The notes beneath the pieces are model-generated. The model made no database searches. It saw only the letters and a list, made by a program, of their open reading frames with translations, and was not told where the DNA came from. A stretch of 9,147 bases of DNA from Bradyrhizobium sp. GTDB taxonomy: Bacteria; Pseudomonadota; Alphaproteobacteria; Rhizobiales; Xanthobacteraceae. This document shows, piece after piece, positions 1 to 7,617 of the stretch. Made by a program: the position numbers and the translations under genes. The stretch spans positions 1 to 9,147 of the forward strand of contig JAQGKJ010000617.1 in the NCBI GenBank assembly GCA_028290165.1. The letters run 5' to 3'. Position 1 is the stretch's first letter, and the number at the start of each line of letters is the position of its first letter.

Positions 1-945
1 GGTGCCCATCACAATGCGGTCGGGGCCGAAGACGTCGATCAGATACGCGAGCTGGTGATAGGAAAAAACCACGGTATCAAGATAGACTTGCCGCAGATAG
101 GTCGTCGGCGGCAGCGGCAGGTCACCATGGCAATCCTGCCGCGCGCCCCAGGCGTGATCGATCCGTCCGGAGTAGCCGGGCAGATAACCGCCGCCGTGCA
201 CGGCCATCAGCTTCAGATCGGGGAAGCGCGCCAGCGTCCCCGAAAAGATCAGATTGTGAAGCGCAAGTGTCGTATCGAGCGGATTTCCGAGAACGTTATT
301 GAAATAGAAATGGGTCAGGCGCTCGCCGTGGGTGAATCCGTTCGGATGGATCATAATGAATGCCCCCAGTTGCTCCGCTTTCGCAAAGAAGGGGCGGAAT
401 TTGGGATCGGACAGTTCCAGGCCATCGACGTTGGTCAGGATCTCGACGCCCTTTAAATTCAAGTCGCCCATGATGTAGTCGAGCTCACGGACGGCGATTT
501 CCGGCTCCTGCAAGGTGACGACGCCAAGTCCGACAAAGCGGTCGGGCTTTCGCGAGCAATATTCCACCACGCCGTCATTGGCGAGGCGATGGGCGGCTTC
601 CGCGATCTTAGGGTCGACCGAGTAATAGCACTGGCCCGGCGCCGGCGCCACGACCTGAATGTCGATGCCCATTTTGTCCAGATCGAACAGACGGCGGTCG
701 ATCGTGGTCATAACTTCGCTGACGTCCTTCTCCTGCTGCGCATTGATTTCCTTGGTCGCGGAATCTGCGAAATAGGCGAGCGGGATACGGCTGATATCGA
801 CATGCGGCTGTGCAAGCTTGGCGGCTTGCGGCACCACGATGTGGGCGTGAATATCGATCGTGGCGGACGAGGGTCGCCGGGCGAGGCCGTCGGCGTCATG
901 AATACGTGCGGCGGTGCGGCCATAGCGATTCTTGCGATCGATCAT
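1..945 (-). CDS. Amidohydrolase family 2 (ACMSD-like metal-dependent decarboxylase/hydrolase), 3' part missing
   Basis: This is the first 315 codons of a gene that continues past the left edge. It starts at the ATG at 943-945, and the reading frame is open to base 1. Visible motifs are typical of the amidohydrolase-2/ACMSD fold: a metal-binding HxH in IDIHAHIV (His33, His35), a third His in IMIHPNG (His200), and HGGGYLPGYSGRIDH (His250). The sequence ends in RIVMGT, exactly where the family normally places the metal-ligand Asp (MGTD), so that residue falls outside the window. Known members decarboxylate aminocarboxymuconate semialdehyde, resorcylates, carboxyvanillate or dihydroxypicolinate without oxidation, and others hydrolyse ring lactones. 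The exact substrate here is unknown. It lies 50 bases downstream of the dehydrogenase and is probably the last visible gene of the transporter operon. The Shine-Dalgarno sequence is weak. The conserved core begins about 28 residues in, so the N-terminus is somewhat long. The family call is firm; the reaction is inferred. Confidence 0.9.
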   Translation of the reverse strand, partial: MIDRKNRYGRTAARIHDADGLARRPSSATIDIHAHIVVPQAAKLAQPHVDISRIPLAYFADSATKEINAQQEKDVSEVMTTIDRRLFDLDKMGIDIQVVAPAPGQCYYSVDPKIAEAAHRLANDGVVEYCSRKPDRFVGLGVVTLQEPEIAVRELDYIMGDLNLKGVEILTNVDGLELSDPKFRPFFAKAEQLGAFIMIHPNGFTHGERLTHFYFNNVLGNPLDTTLALHNLIFSGTLARFPDLKLMAVHGGGYLPGYSGRIDHAWGARQDCHGDLPLPPTTYLRQVYLDTVVFSYHQLAYLIDVFGPDRIVMGT

Positions 946-995
946 TTTGAATTGACTCTGCTGTTAAAGTTGATTGTTAGAGACGTGACGACAAG

Positions 996-1886
996 TTACG
1001 ACTTGCTCCTCCGTTGGGTCCAGCGGGTCGAAACTGCGGTTGCGTCTGCATCGCCAAGGCCCGCCGCTTCGGCTTCCTCATAGCAAGCAAGGGCGCTGGC
1101 TGTGACGGGAAGCTCGGCATGAATGGATGCGCCGAATTGAACGGCCGTTGCCAGATCCTTTTTCGCTGCGTTGAGGCCGAACGCGGTTTCGCCGAGCGGC
1201 GCTCCGCCCAATACCTTGGCGATAGCCGGGCCGCGCCCCTTCATGGCCGTCGGCGTGCCGGACGTGTCGGACAAGATATCGATCAGCCGGTCGGCGGGAA
1301 GGTTGAGCGGCTTGCAGATCGTCAGGGCCTCGCCAAGCGCTTGCCAGTATACCAAGAGCGGCAGATTGACTGCGAGTTTCATCATCGAGCCCGAACCGAG
1401 TTCGCCGACATGCTCGGTGCGGCGGCATAGTTGTTCAAGGATAGGCCTCGCCCTCGCGACATCTGTCTTTGTACCTCCGACAAGGCCGAGCAGCTTGCCT
1501 TCTTTCGCAGGTCCGGTGCTTCCGCCTACCGGGCATTCGACGAACGCCGCACCCTGCTGCAACACCGAAGATCCGTTCGATTTCATGGTGTCGGGGCGCA
1601 CGGTGCTCATATCGATCACGAACTTGCCGGCGAGTCTGGATTTCAGGATGCCATTAGGCGCGCGGTAAATGGCCTCGGTCGCGGCATCATTGAGCAGCAT
1701 CACGATGACGACATCGTTACCCTCGACGAGCTCCGCGGGGGACGCAAACAGCTTCGCGCCCGCATCAACAAGGGGCTTTGTCTTCGCCGAATTGCGATTC
1801 CATACCCCGACTTCATGTCCGACCGACATCAACCGCTGCGCGATCGCCGATCCCATTCGTCCAGTTCCGCATACGCCGATTTTCAT
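996..1886 (-). CDS. NAD(P)-dependent beta-hydroxyacid dehydrogenase (3-hydroxyisobutyrate dehydrogenase/GLYR family), likely NADP type
   Basis: A 296-residue protein of normal family length. It has an N-terminal Rossmann domain with GTGRMG at 7-12 and a C-terminal helical domain. Family motifs are the DMST segment (92-95), the substrate loop ECPVGGSTG (117-125), the catalytic Lys in GSGSMMK (Lys170) with Asn174, and KKDL at 242-245. After the second beta strand it reads WNRN (29-32) rather than an acidic residue. In this family Asn-Arg at this point usually goes with NADP(H), as in glyoxylate/succinic semialdehyde reductases. The likely reaction is reversible oxidation of a beta-hydroxyacid to a semialdehyde, or reduction of a small aldehyde acid; the substrate is unknown. 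It starts at the ATG at 1884-1886, 33 bases after the livF-type gene, and is followed after 50 bases by the amidohydrolase, so it probably belongs to the same transcript. The ribosome binding site is weak (a GGGG run about 7 bases before the start). Confidence 0.92.
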   Translation of the reverse strand: MKIGVCGTGRMGSAIAQRLMSVGHEVGVWNRNSAKTKPLVDAGAKLFASPAELVEGNDVVIVMLLNDAATEAIYRAPNGILKSRLAGKFVIDMSTVRPDTMKSNGSSVLQQGAAFVECPVGGSTGPAKEGKLLGLVGGTKTDVARARPILEQLCRRTEHVGELGSGSMMKLAVNLPLLVYWQALGEALTICKPLNLPADRLIDILSDTSGTPTAMKGRGPAIAKVLGGAPLGETAFGLNAAKKDLATAVQFGASIHAELPVTASALACYEEAEAAGLGDADATAVSTRWTQRRSKS

Positions 1887-1919
1887 TGTCTGACCCCGAT
1901 TGGTGAGTGAATTGTTAGC

Positions 1920-2645
1920 CTAGTGAGCATGAAAGACGCCGAGATTCTGGGCGATCAATTCTTCGTTGTTCAGAATGTCGCTGGCGCTGCCGGCGAAGAC
2001 GCAACGCCCGGTATTAAGAATGACTACCTTATCGGCGACATCGAGCGCCAGCTGAAGATTTTGTTCGACCAGCACGATCGATTGTCCCTCCTCCTTCAGG
2101 CGCTTGATGGTGCGGCCAACCTCTGCGACGATCAGCGGCGCCAGGCCTTCCGACGGCTCGTCAAGCAGAAGCACCCGCGGAATTCCCATCAGCGCGCGCC
2201 CGATGGCCAGCATTTGCAGTTCTCCGCCCGAGAGCGTGCCTGCAATCTGTGCGTGGCGCTCGCGCATCCTCGGAAACATATTGTAGATCCGCTCAACATG
2301 CCACGGCTTGTCCGTCGTGCGCTCGCGCTGTTGCGCCACGATCAGGTTTTCCCGAACCGTGAGAGACGGAAAGATGCGGCGTCCCTGCGGCACGAGGCCG
2401 ATCCCGAGGTGAGAGATGCGTTCGGGGCCGAGGCCGTCGATCGCTTCTCCAAACAGCCTGATTTCGCCCTCCCGGGGTTTCAGAAAACCCATGACCGTCG
2501 AGATGCAGGTGGTCTTTCCCGCGCCGTTGCGTCCCAGCAACGCCAGCACACCGCCGGGCCGCAGCGAGAAGCTAACGCCGTGCAAAATGTGGCTGTCGCC
2601 ATAAAATGCGTGCACATTCGTCAGACTGAGTGCGTCAGGCGCCAA
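1920..2645 (-). CDS. livF: Branched-chain-type ABC transporter ATP-binding protein (LivF family)
   Basis: ATPase of a HAAT (Liv-type) uptake system. With a start at the TTG at 2643-2645 the product has 241 residues: Walker A GRNGAGKT (38-45), Q-loop VPQGRR with Gln87, signature LSGGE (138-142), Walker B VLLLDE (158-163). The switch region is VEQN, with Gln in place of the usual His, which is a normal LivF trait. The frame is open up to 2696, but upstream residues do not resemble the family. The TTG has GAGG six bases before it, overlaps the end of the upstream ATPase gene by 11 bases, and gives the usual short N-terminus before LSLTNVHAFYG. A GTG at 2655-2657 is the main alternative. It should pair with the neighbouring LivG-type ATPase on the cytoplasmic face of the two permeases. 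The symbol denotes the family; leucine transport is not implied. Confidence 0.92.
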   Translation of the reverse strand: MAPDALSLTNVHAFYGDSHILHGVSFSLRPGGVLALLGRNGAGKTTCISTVMGFLKPREGEIRLFGEAIDGLGPERISHLGIGLVPQGRRIFPSLTVRENLIVAQQRERTTDKPWHVERIYNMFPRMRERHAQIAGTLSGGELQMLAIGRALMGIPRVLLLDEPSEGLAPLIVAEVGRTIKRLKEEGQSIVLVEQNLQLALDVADKVVILNTGRCVFAGSASDILNNEELIAQNLGVFHAH

Positions 2646-3390
2646 GATACACCTCACGCGTTCGCTCGTCCGCGATGACGGTATCACGGTCGCCATCGAC
2701 GATCACCCGGCCGTAGTTGAGCAGCGTCACCGTTTCGGCAAGGTCGAGGGCGGTATCCATGTCATGTTCGATCATGACCACCGTGGTCTCGCGCGGGATC
2801 GATCCAATCAGCGACTTCACTTGCGATCGCTCGGTGTTTGACAGACCCGCCAGCGGTTCGTCCAGCAGCAGCACGCGCGGCTTCTGTGCGAGCGCCATTG
2901 CGAGCTCCACCCGGCGCTTTTCGCCATAGGCGATGTCGGACACCGGATGTTGAGCGAGGTGTAACAGCCCGACCGCGTCGAGGGTCCGGCGGGCCTCGGT
3001 TGCGAGATCGCCGTAATGCGACAGCGGCCGCCACATCTGCCAGCGCGAGGGCCGCAAACCGAGCAGGCCGAGCGTGACATTGTGCTCGAGGGTGTCGCCA
3101 GTGAACAGCGTGATGATCTGGTAGGTTCGCGACAATCCAAGATGTGCGCGTTTGTAGGGCGTCAATTGCGTGACGTCAGCGTCGAACAGCCTGATCTGTC
3201 CCGAATTAGGCCGCAGGTCGCCGCTGATTTGATTGAACAGCGTCGTCTTGCCGGCGCCATTCGGGCCGATGATCAGGCGGCGCTCGCCCGACCGGATCGC
3301 AAGCGATACGCTTTGCGTCACGACAAGTCCGCCGAACGCCTTCTTCAGGTCAATGACTTCAAGTGCAAAATCTGGTGTTTGCCGGGTCAT
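2635..3390 (-). CDS. livG: Branched-chain-type ABC transporter ATP-binding protein (LivG family)
   Basis: A 251-residue ATPase, the second nucleotide-binding subunit of the Liv-type importer. Motifs: Walker A GPNGAGKT (42-49), Q-loop Gln91 in SRTYQII, a degenerate signature AYGEKRR (154-160) of the kind usual in LivG, Walker B VLLLDE (173-178), and H-loop His209 in IEHDM. The frame stays open far upstream, to 3849, but that extension is only another frame of the permease gene. The real start is the ATG at 3388-3390, which has a strong GGAGGGG seven bases upstream and forms an ATGA overlap with the permease stop. This implies translational coupling. Its 3' end overlaps the start of the LivF-type gene. 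The spacing between ATPase motifs is normal and nothing appears broken. Confidence 0.95.
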   Translation of the reverse strand: MTRQTPDFALEVIDLKKAFGGLVVTQSVSLAIRSGERRLIIGPNGAGKTTLFNQISGDLRPNSGQIRLFDADVTQLTPYKRAHLGLSRTYQIITLFTGDTLEHNVTLGLLGLRPSRWQMWRPLSHYGDLATEARRTLDAVGLLHLAQHPVSDIAYGEKRRVELAMALAQKPRVLLLDEPLAGLSNTERSQVKSLIGSIPRETTVVMIEHDMDTALDLAETVTLLNYGRVIVDGDRDTVIADERTREVYLGA

Positions 3391-4313
3391 CGCGATCCCC
3401 TCCGCAACAATTTGCCGAGGCCGGGAACGATTCCAGTCGGCATGACCAGCACGATGAACAGGAACACCAGACCCAGCAGCATGTTCCATCGCTCGATATA
3501 GGCCGAGGCGTAATTCTTCAACAGCAGCACCAGCGCGGCTCCGACCGCCGGGCCGGCAAGCGTTCCGGAGCCGCCGGCGATAACGCCGAGCAACGCCTCC
3601 GCTGAGCTCGTAGTGGAAAGCGAGGTCGGGTGAATGTATTTGTTGTAATAGACATAGAGCAATCCGGATATGCCGCCCCAGAAACCGGCGTAGACGAATG
3701 TGATCCATCGGATCATCCAGGGATTGAAACCGAGCGCGGCCATCCGGCGGGGCTGGTCGCGTACGCCTTTCAATGACGATCCGAACGACGACGACACGAA
3801 GATTGTCATCATCAGGAACGCGAAGGATGTTACGATCAGCGCGAACCAATAAAACGACGCGGCAGTGTCAAGAGAAATGCCAAACGGCATCGGCCGGGTC
3901 AGGCCGGCTAATCCATTGTCGCCATTGGTCACGTTGGACATGCGATAGGCGAGCCCCCACAACACTTGCGATAGAGCCAGCGTGATCATGAGAAAGCCCA
4001 AGCCGGTAGCGCGCAGCGCGACGACGCCGAAGAAAGCCGCCATCGCTGTTGTGCCCGCGATCGAGATGATGGCGGCCGGCCCGTGTCCAAATCCGTATCG
4101 GCTTGTCAGTAGCGCGGAAATATAGGCGGCGACGCCGAGATAGGACGCATGTCCGAGCGACGTCATCCCGCCATAGCCCACCAGCAGGTTCAAGCTCAGC
4201 GCGAAGATCGCCGCGATCAGTATCTGGCTCGCGAGGTTGACATAAAAATCACCCGCGAAGAACGGCAGCAGCAGAAGCAAGCTGACAAGCAGGACTGCGG
4301 CAATCCACTTCAT
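3387..4313 (-). CDS. livM: Branched-chain-type ABC transporter permease (LivM family)
   Basis: A 308-residue inner-membrane protein. I count about eight or nine hydrophobic segments, roughly at 4-20, 28-46, 52-72, 80-100, 105-122, 150-172, 200-222, 240-262 and 275-292. Family hallmarks are GGMTSLGHASYLGVAAY (48-64) and VIAGGSGTLAGPAVGA (244-259). The cytoplasmic loop around VRDQPRRMAALG (184-195) is the probable contact with the ATPases. It would form the translocation channel with the LivH-type permease. The start codon overlaps the stop of the upstream permease gene as ATGA. There is no clear Shine-Dalgarno sequence, so initiation probably depends on coupling. The stop overlaps the LivG start in the same way. 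The substrate cannot be read from the permease. Confidence 0.95.
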   Translation of the reverse strand: MKWIAAVLLVSLLLLLPFFAGDFYVNLASQILIAAIFALSLNLLVGYGGMTSLGHASYLGVAAYISALLTSRYGFGHGPAAIISIAGTTAMAAFFGVVALRATGLGFLMITLALSQVLWGLAYRMSNVTNGDNGLAGLTRPMPFGISLDTAASFYWFALIVTSFAFLMMTIFVSSSFGSSLKGVRDQPRRMAALGFNPWMIRWITFVYAGFWGGISGLLYVYYNKYIHPTSLSTTSSAEALLGVIAGGSGTLAGPAVGAALVLLLKNYASAYIERWNMLLGLVFLFIVLVMPTGIVPGLGKLLRRGSR

Positions 4314-5176
4314 GCGGCGACGCGCCCGAACAGACCCTGGGGCCGGAACGCAATGACGAAGATCATCGGCAGGAACAGGATGATGTAGGCCAGCTCCGGA
4401 AACAGCGCCGTGCCGAACGTGTAGGTGAATCCGACGATGAAGCTGCCGATGAACGCGCCCAGCAAGCTTCCGATGCCTCCCAAGATGACGACGATGAGCG
4501 CCAGCGGAAGCATGTCGGCATCAAGTCCGGGATAGGCCGACAGGATCGGTCCGCCCAACACACCGCCGGCGCCGGCGATTCCTGCGCCCAGACAAAACAC
4601 CACGGTAAACAGATTCGAGACAGGGATGCCAACCGCGCGCGCCATCTGCGGGTCATCGACGCCGGCCCGGATCATCGCACCCAACCGTGTCCGCTCCAGC
4701 AGGAAATACAGCACGATCGCTGCCCCGATCGCGCATCCCACCAAAACCAGCCGATAGGTCGGAAACACGAAGCCAAGGAGCCGCGTCGGCGATTGCAGGT
4801 TTTGCGGCGTCGGCACAGGTATCGAATCGCCGCCCCATAACAGCAGGCACGCATCGGAAATGATAAAGGACATGCCGAGCGTCACCAGCACCTGTCCGAG
4901 CGGGTTGCCCTTCAATCGGGTCAGCACCAACCGCTCGAACAGGCCGCCGATCGCGGCTACCGCGATTCCGGCGCCAAGCGCCGTCACCCAGATGTTCAAG
5001 CCATCGAAGGAGCGCAGCGCTGTGGCCCCGAAATAGGTGCCGAGCATGAAGAACGCGCCATGAGTCAGGTTGGCCAGTCTCATCAGGCCGAAGATCAGCG
5101 AGAACCCCGACGAGAGCAGAAACAACAGACCACCAAGCGACAGGCTGTTAAGACCCTGGATGATCCAAAACTGCAT
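4310..5176 (-). CDS. livH: Branched-chain-type ABC transporter permease (LivH family)
   Basis: A 288-residue polytopic inner-membrane protein. Family marks are NLTHGAFFMLGTY (36-48), the cytoplasmic coupling loop RAGVDDPQMARAVGI (170-184), the segment VVILGGIGSLLGAFIGSFIVG (229-249) and the C-terminal RPQGLFGR (278-285). It is the partner permease of the LivM-type protein. It starts at the ATG at 5174-5176, 58 bases after the binding-protein gene, with only a weak ribosome binding site. This is the largest gap inside the transporter cluster. In such operons the gap often lets the binding protein be made in excess over the membrane parts, although I see no clear terminator or attenuator in it. 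Confidence 0.95.
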   Translation of the reverse strand: MQFWIIQGLNSLSLGGLLFLLSSGFSLIFGLMRLANLTHGAFFMLGTYFGATALRSFDGLNIWVTALGAGIAVAAIGGLFERLVLTRLKGNPLGQVLVTLGMSFIISDACLLLWGGDSIPVPTPQNLQSPTRLLGFVFPTYRLVLVGCAIGAAIVLYFLLERTRLGAMIRAGVDDPQMARAVGIPVSNLFTVVFCLGAGIAGAGGVLGGPILSAYPGLDADMLPLALIVVILGGIGSLLGAFIGSFIVGFTYTFGTALFPELAYIILFLPMIFVIAFRPQGLFGRVAA

Positions 5177-5234
5177 CGTTGGCCGATCTTGCTCGGAGAG
5201 TTGTGCGCTTCGGTGCTCCGCAACGGAAGCCGAT

Positions 5235-6482
5235 CTATTGCTCTAGGTTCTTTGCCGGCGGATAGTCGCGCGAGTAAACCGGATTCTTCAGGAATGCGGT
5301 CTTGTCATAGGTCCAGAACTGGGTGACGTCCGGGTAAGTCTTGATAACGGAATTGACCAGCCGTCCGTCGCTCTTGGTCACTTTACGAATGTAGACGTTG
5401 CCGATCACATTGCCGAGTTCGTCGAATTTCACGACACCGCGCACCGTGTCCGCGTTGCTGCCGCGGATCGCCGTCATCAGCGCTTTTTTGTCGTCCACGT
5501 TTCCTTTGGTGGTCTTTAGCGCAGCTTCCAGAACCTCACCGGAGACATAGGTGCTGCCGGCATAGTAGCCGGGGTCGTATTTGAATTGCTTGCGGAAGGC
5601 CGGCGCGAAGGCCTTGTTGAGCGGATTGTCCAATTCTGCGGAATACCAACTCGTGGTCAAAATCCCCAGCGCCTCGTCGCCCATGTTACGAAGCACGGAT
5701 TCATCGAGCGCGGTCATGCCGCCGATCACGGCCATCTTGTCTTTCAGGCCATATTCGATGAATTGACGCAAAAAACGGAACCCGTTGGAGCCGGCGGTGC
5801 CGAGGAAAATCGCATCCGCGCTCTTCACCTGGGCGACATAGCTGCCATAGTCCGGAGTTGCCAGCGGCGTAAAGATTTTCTGGATAATCTTGCCACCATT
5901 GTCTTCGAACGCGCGCTGGAATCCGGCGCACATCTCATGCCCGTAGGCAAAGTCGTCGGCGATGGTCACGATCTTCTTGTATTTCAGTTCCTTGGCGGAA
6001 TAGTCGCCAAGCGGGTAGGCACATTGCGCCGACGTTGATGTCAGGCGGACAAACCATGGGCTTGGGTGCCGCTGCGTCATGTCTTCCGCGGCCGAGACGC
6101 CGAGAGTGGGGATTTCCTTTTCAGTGAGGTAGTCGGCAATCGCAAGCGCCTCGAAGGCGGCGAGCGGACCGATGATGCAATGGATATTGTTCTTTTCGAT
6201 CAACTCCTGCGCCTTAGTGCGCGCGGTTGCCGGGACGCCGGCCGTGTCCGCGACAATCAATTCGATCTTGCGGCCCGCGAGCGTGTTATCGCGCTCCTTC
6301 AGAAACATCGTCAAGGCGAGTTCCATGTCGATGCCGCCGGAGGCCAGCGGTCCGGTCTTGGCGGCCAGCAAACCGACGCGGATCGGTTCGTTGTTCTGGG
6401 CAAAGACCAGATTGGGGGCCGCCATGCTGGCCATACCTGCGCCGGCAGCGCTTGAGACAAATTGTCGTCGCGATTTCGTCAT
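5235..6482 (-). CDS. Periplasmic substrate-binding protein of Liv-type ABC transporter, Tat-type signal peptide
   Basis: A 415-residue extracellular ligand-binding receptor (periplasmic binding protein type I, Peripla_BP_6/LivK-like). The N-terminus carries a twin-arginine motif SRRQFV (4-9), a hydrophobic Ala/Gly-rich stretch and a probable cleavage site after Ala28 (LVFA/QNN). Mature features follow the family: IRVGLLAAKTGPLASGG (34-50), the first-lobe IIGPLAAFEALAIADYL (103-119), and later ADAIFLGTAG (222-231). It captures the solute in the periplasm and delivers it to the two permeases. The start is well supported: GGGGAGGA ends five bases before the ATG at 6480-6482. It is the first gene of the cluster, behind a candidate promoter at 6544-6572. 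Family members bind branched-chain amino acids, amides, urea or aromatic acids. With these catabolic neighbours an organic acid or aromatic ligand is the better guess, but the sequence does not settle it. Confidence 0.94.
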   Translation of the reverse strand: MTKSRRQFVSSAAGAGMASMAAPNLVFAQNNEPIRVGLLAAKTGPLASGGIDMELALTMFLKERDNTLAGRKIELIVADTAGVPATARTKAQELIEKNNIHCIIGPLAAFEALAIADYLTEKEIPTLGVSAAEDMTQRHPSPWFVRLTSTSAQCAYPLGDYSAKELKYKKIVTIADDFAYGHEMCAGFQRAFEDNGGKIIQKIFTPLATPDYGSYVAQVKSADAIFLGTAGSNGFRFLRQFIEYGLKDKMAVIGGMTALDESVLRNMGDEALGILTTSWYSAELDNPLNKAFAPAFRKQFKYDPGYYAGSTYVSGEVLEAALKTTKGNVDDKKALMTAIRGSNADTVRGVVKFDELGNVIGNVYIRKVTKSDGRLVNSVIKTYPDVTQFWTYDKTAFLKNPVYSRDYPPAKNLEQ

Positions 6483-6543
6483 TCGATCCTCCCCGGAACG
6501 CTACATCTGAATATCAGCTGTTCTTGCTTTATTGATTGAGGGA

Positions 6544-6572
6544 TTTATCGGACGGAAGCCATAAATGATCAA
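6544..6572 (-). promoter_or_regulatory. Candidate sigma70-type promoter of the transporter operon
   Basis: Read on the minus strand, TTGATC (6567-6572, four of six bases matching the -35 consensus) is followed after 17 bases by GATAAA (6544-6549, four of six for the -10). The start point would fall near 6537, about 55 bases before the binding-protein ATG. The -35 box lies inside the dyad motif at 6566-6582. The match is moderate and was made by eye, but spacing and position are right. The whole gap 6483-6664 holds nothing else I can identify, and no clear terminator for the upstream dehydrogenase. Confidence 0.45.
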
Positions 6573-6582
6573 GTGATAACCA
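6566..6582. promoter_or_regulatory. Putative operator, copy A of a shared dyad motif
   Basis: The sequence TGATCAAGTGATAACCA differs at only two of 17 positions from the copy at 7618-7634. Its core is an imperfect inverted repeat, TNATCA-NN-TGATNA, the size expected for a dimeric helix-turn-helix regulator such as a GntR or MarR type. It covers the candidate -35 box of the transporter operon, which would suit a repressor. The regulator family is a guess, and no regulator gene lies in the window. Confidence 0.5.
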
Positions 6583-6664
6583 CGCCATCGACTGGCCTGC
6601 TGGATATTTGTTAGGCTCCGGATCGGTCGCCATTGATGCAGTGCGGTATCGGGGGTACGCACCC

Positions 6665-7555
6665 TCAATCGCCGGCTCGTGTGGGCGTGACGATGGTCTT
6701 CTTTAACACTTCGAAGACCGCCGCCGTGTCCTGGTCGCCCAGCCCCATCGCCATCGCTTCGGCGTAGACAGGCTGGGTCAGCGTGAACAGCGGAGTTGCG
6801 CAGCCGACGTCGTCAGCGAATTCGGCAATAATCGCCATATCCTTTCGCCAGGTCGAGACTTTCATAGTCGCAGGTTCATAAACGCCATCGACCATCATCG
6901 GCGCACGCATCTGAAACATCCGTGAGCCGCCGGCACCCGGACCGACCATGTCGACCACTATTTTCGGGTCGAGACCGGCTCGTTCCGCCAGAATCATCGC
7001 CTCGGCAGTGGCGACGTTGTGGATGGCCACCAGATGATTGGCGACAAATTTCATGCGGCTGCCATTGCCGTATTTGCCAAGATCGGCGCTTTGCTTGGCG
7101 AAATCGGAGAATAGGCCCGTGCATTGTGCAATGGCATGGCTGTCACCGCTGGCGTAGACCACGAGGTCGCGATTCTTGGCCTGCGCGCCGGTTCCACTGA
7201 GGGGACAGTCCAGCACGATGTGGCCCGCTTTCTTCAGAATGGCTTCGAAACGAAGCTTATCGGCGATGCTGAGCGTAGAGAGTTCAACCACGATTCGCGG
7301 CGTCTGGCCGGAACCGGCGATGATCCGCGCCACATCCTCGGCGGCCGCGGGGCTGGGAAGGCTGGTCATGATGATTGGCGCGTCGCGCGCGACCTCACCG
7401 ACATCGCCGGCGATCGTGACGTTGGCCGACGCAAGTTCGGCCCGTTGCGCGGCGTCGATATCGAAGCCAATCACGCGCCATCCGCGATCGGCGAGATTGC
7501 GGGCAATCGCGCCTCCCATGATGCCAAGCCCTACAATTCCAACGGTCCTGTCCAT
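6665..7555 (-). CDS. NAD-type beta-hydroxyacid dehydrogenase (3-hydroxyisobutyrate dehydrogenase family)
   Basis: A 296-residue Rossmann-fold dehydrogenase. Motifs: GLGIMG (9-14), ELSTLS (91-96), the substrate loop DCPLSGTGAQ (116-125), the catalytic Lys in GNGSRMK (Lys169) with Asn173, and KDM at 238-240. The second beta strand ends in FDID (31-34), and an acidic residue here favours NAD over NADP. This contrasts with the paralogue at 996-1886. It would oxidise a hydroxyacid to a semialdehyde or reduce the reverse substrate; which one is unknown. It starts at the ATG at 7553-7555, with an AGGGAAG stretch upstream, spaced a little far. It is transcribed away from the monooxygenase across a 221-base gap, and its stop is 182 bases before the binding-protein gene. 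Its own promoter is unclear: a weak TTGACC-17-GATTGT pair (7632-7660) on the minus strand is the best I see. Confidence 0.92.
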   Translation of the reverse strand: MDRTVGIVGLGIMGGAIARNLADRGWRVIGFDIDAAQRAELASANVTIAGDVGEVARDAPIIMTSLPSPAAAEDVARIIAGSGQTPRIVVELSTLSIADKLRFEAILKKAGHIVLDCPLSGTGAQAKNRDLVVYASGDSHAIAQCTGLFSDFAKQSADLGKYGNGSRMKFVANHLVAIHNVATAEAMILAERAGLDPKIVVDMVGPGAGGSRMFQMRAPMMVDGVYEPATMKVSTWRKDMAIIAEFADDVGCATPLFTLTQPVYAEAMAMGLGDQDTAAVFEVLKKTIVTPTRAGD

Positions 7556-7585
7556 GAGAGTTTCTTCCCTGCCTGTCGAATTCGA

Positions 7586-7614
7586 TTGACGGGCAACGCC
7601 GGCCGCGCCTTAAT
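7586..7614 (+). promoter_or_regulatory. Candidate sigma70-type promoter of the monooxygenase/reductase operon
   Basis: TTGACG (7586-7591, five of six for -35) is followed after 17 bases by CTTAAT (7609-7614, four of six for -10). Transcription would start near 7621, leaving a 5' leader of roughly 155 bases before the ATG at 7777. The predicted start point lies inside the second copy of the dyad motif, an arrangement typical of repression. The match was made by eye. Confidence 0.45.
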
Positions 7615-7617
7615 TAG

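Noticed and set aside
589..1083. Plus-strand open frames opposite the amidohydrolase and first dehydrogenase (also 55-456, 1014-1430 and 1431-1910)
   Set aside because: Antisense shadows of well-supported minus-strand genes, with no recognisable domains and unlikely amino acid composition.
3262..3275. TGATCAGG within the LivG-type gene resembling the operator
   Set aside because: Only the first half matches, it lies inside a coding region far from any promoter, and GTGATAA is missing.
3391..3849. Upstream extension of the LivG-type frame
   Set aside because: It lies entirely within the LivM-type permease gene in another frame. The ATG at 3388-3390 has a strong Shine-Dalgarno sequence and gives the normal family length.
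5199..5220. Possible attenuator stem (CGGAG/CTCCG) between the binding-protein gene and the first permease gene
   Set aside because: Five pairs around a loop of about 12 bases with no T run; this is expected by chance in GC-rich DNA.
6651..6667. Possible terminator hairpin after the NAD-type dehydrogenase (GGGT-GCGT-ACCC)
   Set aside because: The stem has only four pairs and there is no T tract after it, so it is not a convincing intrinsic terminator.
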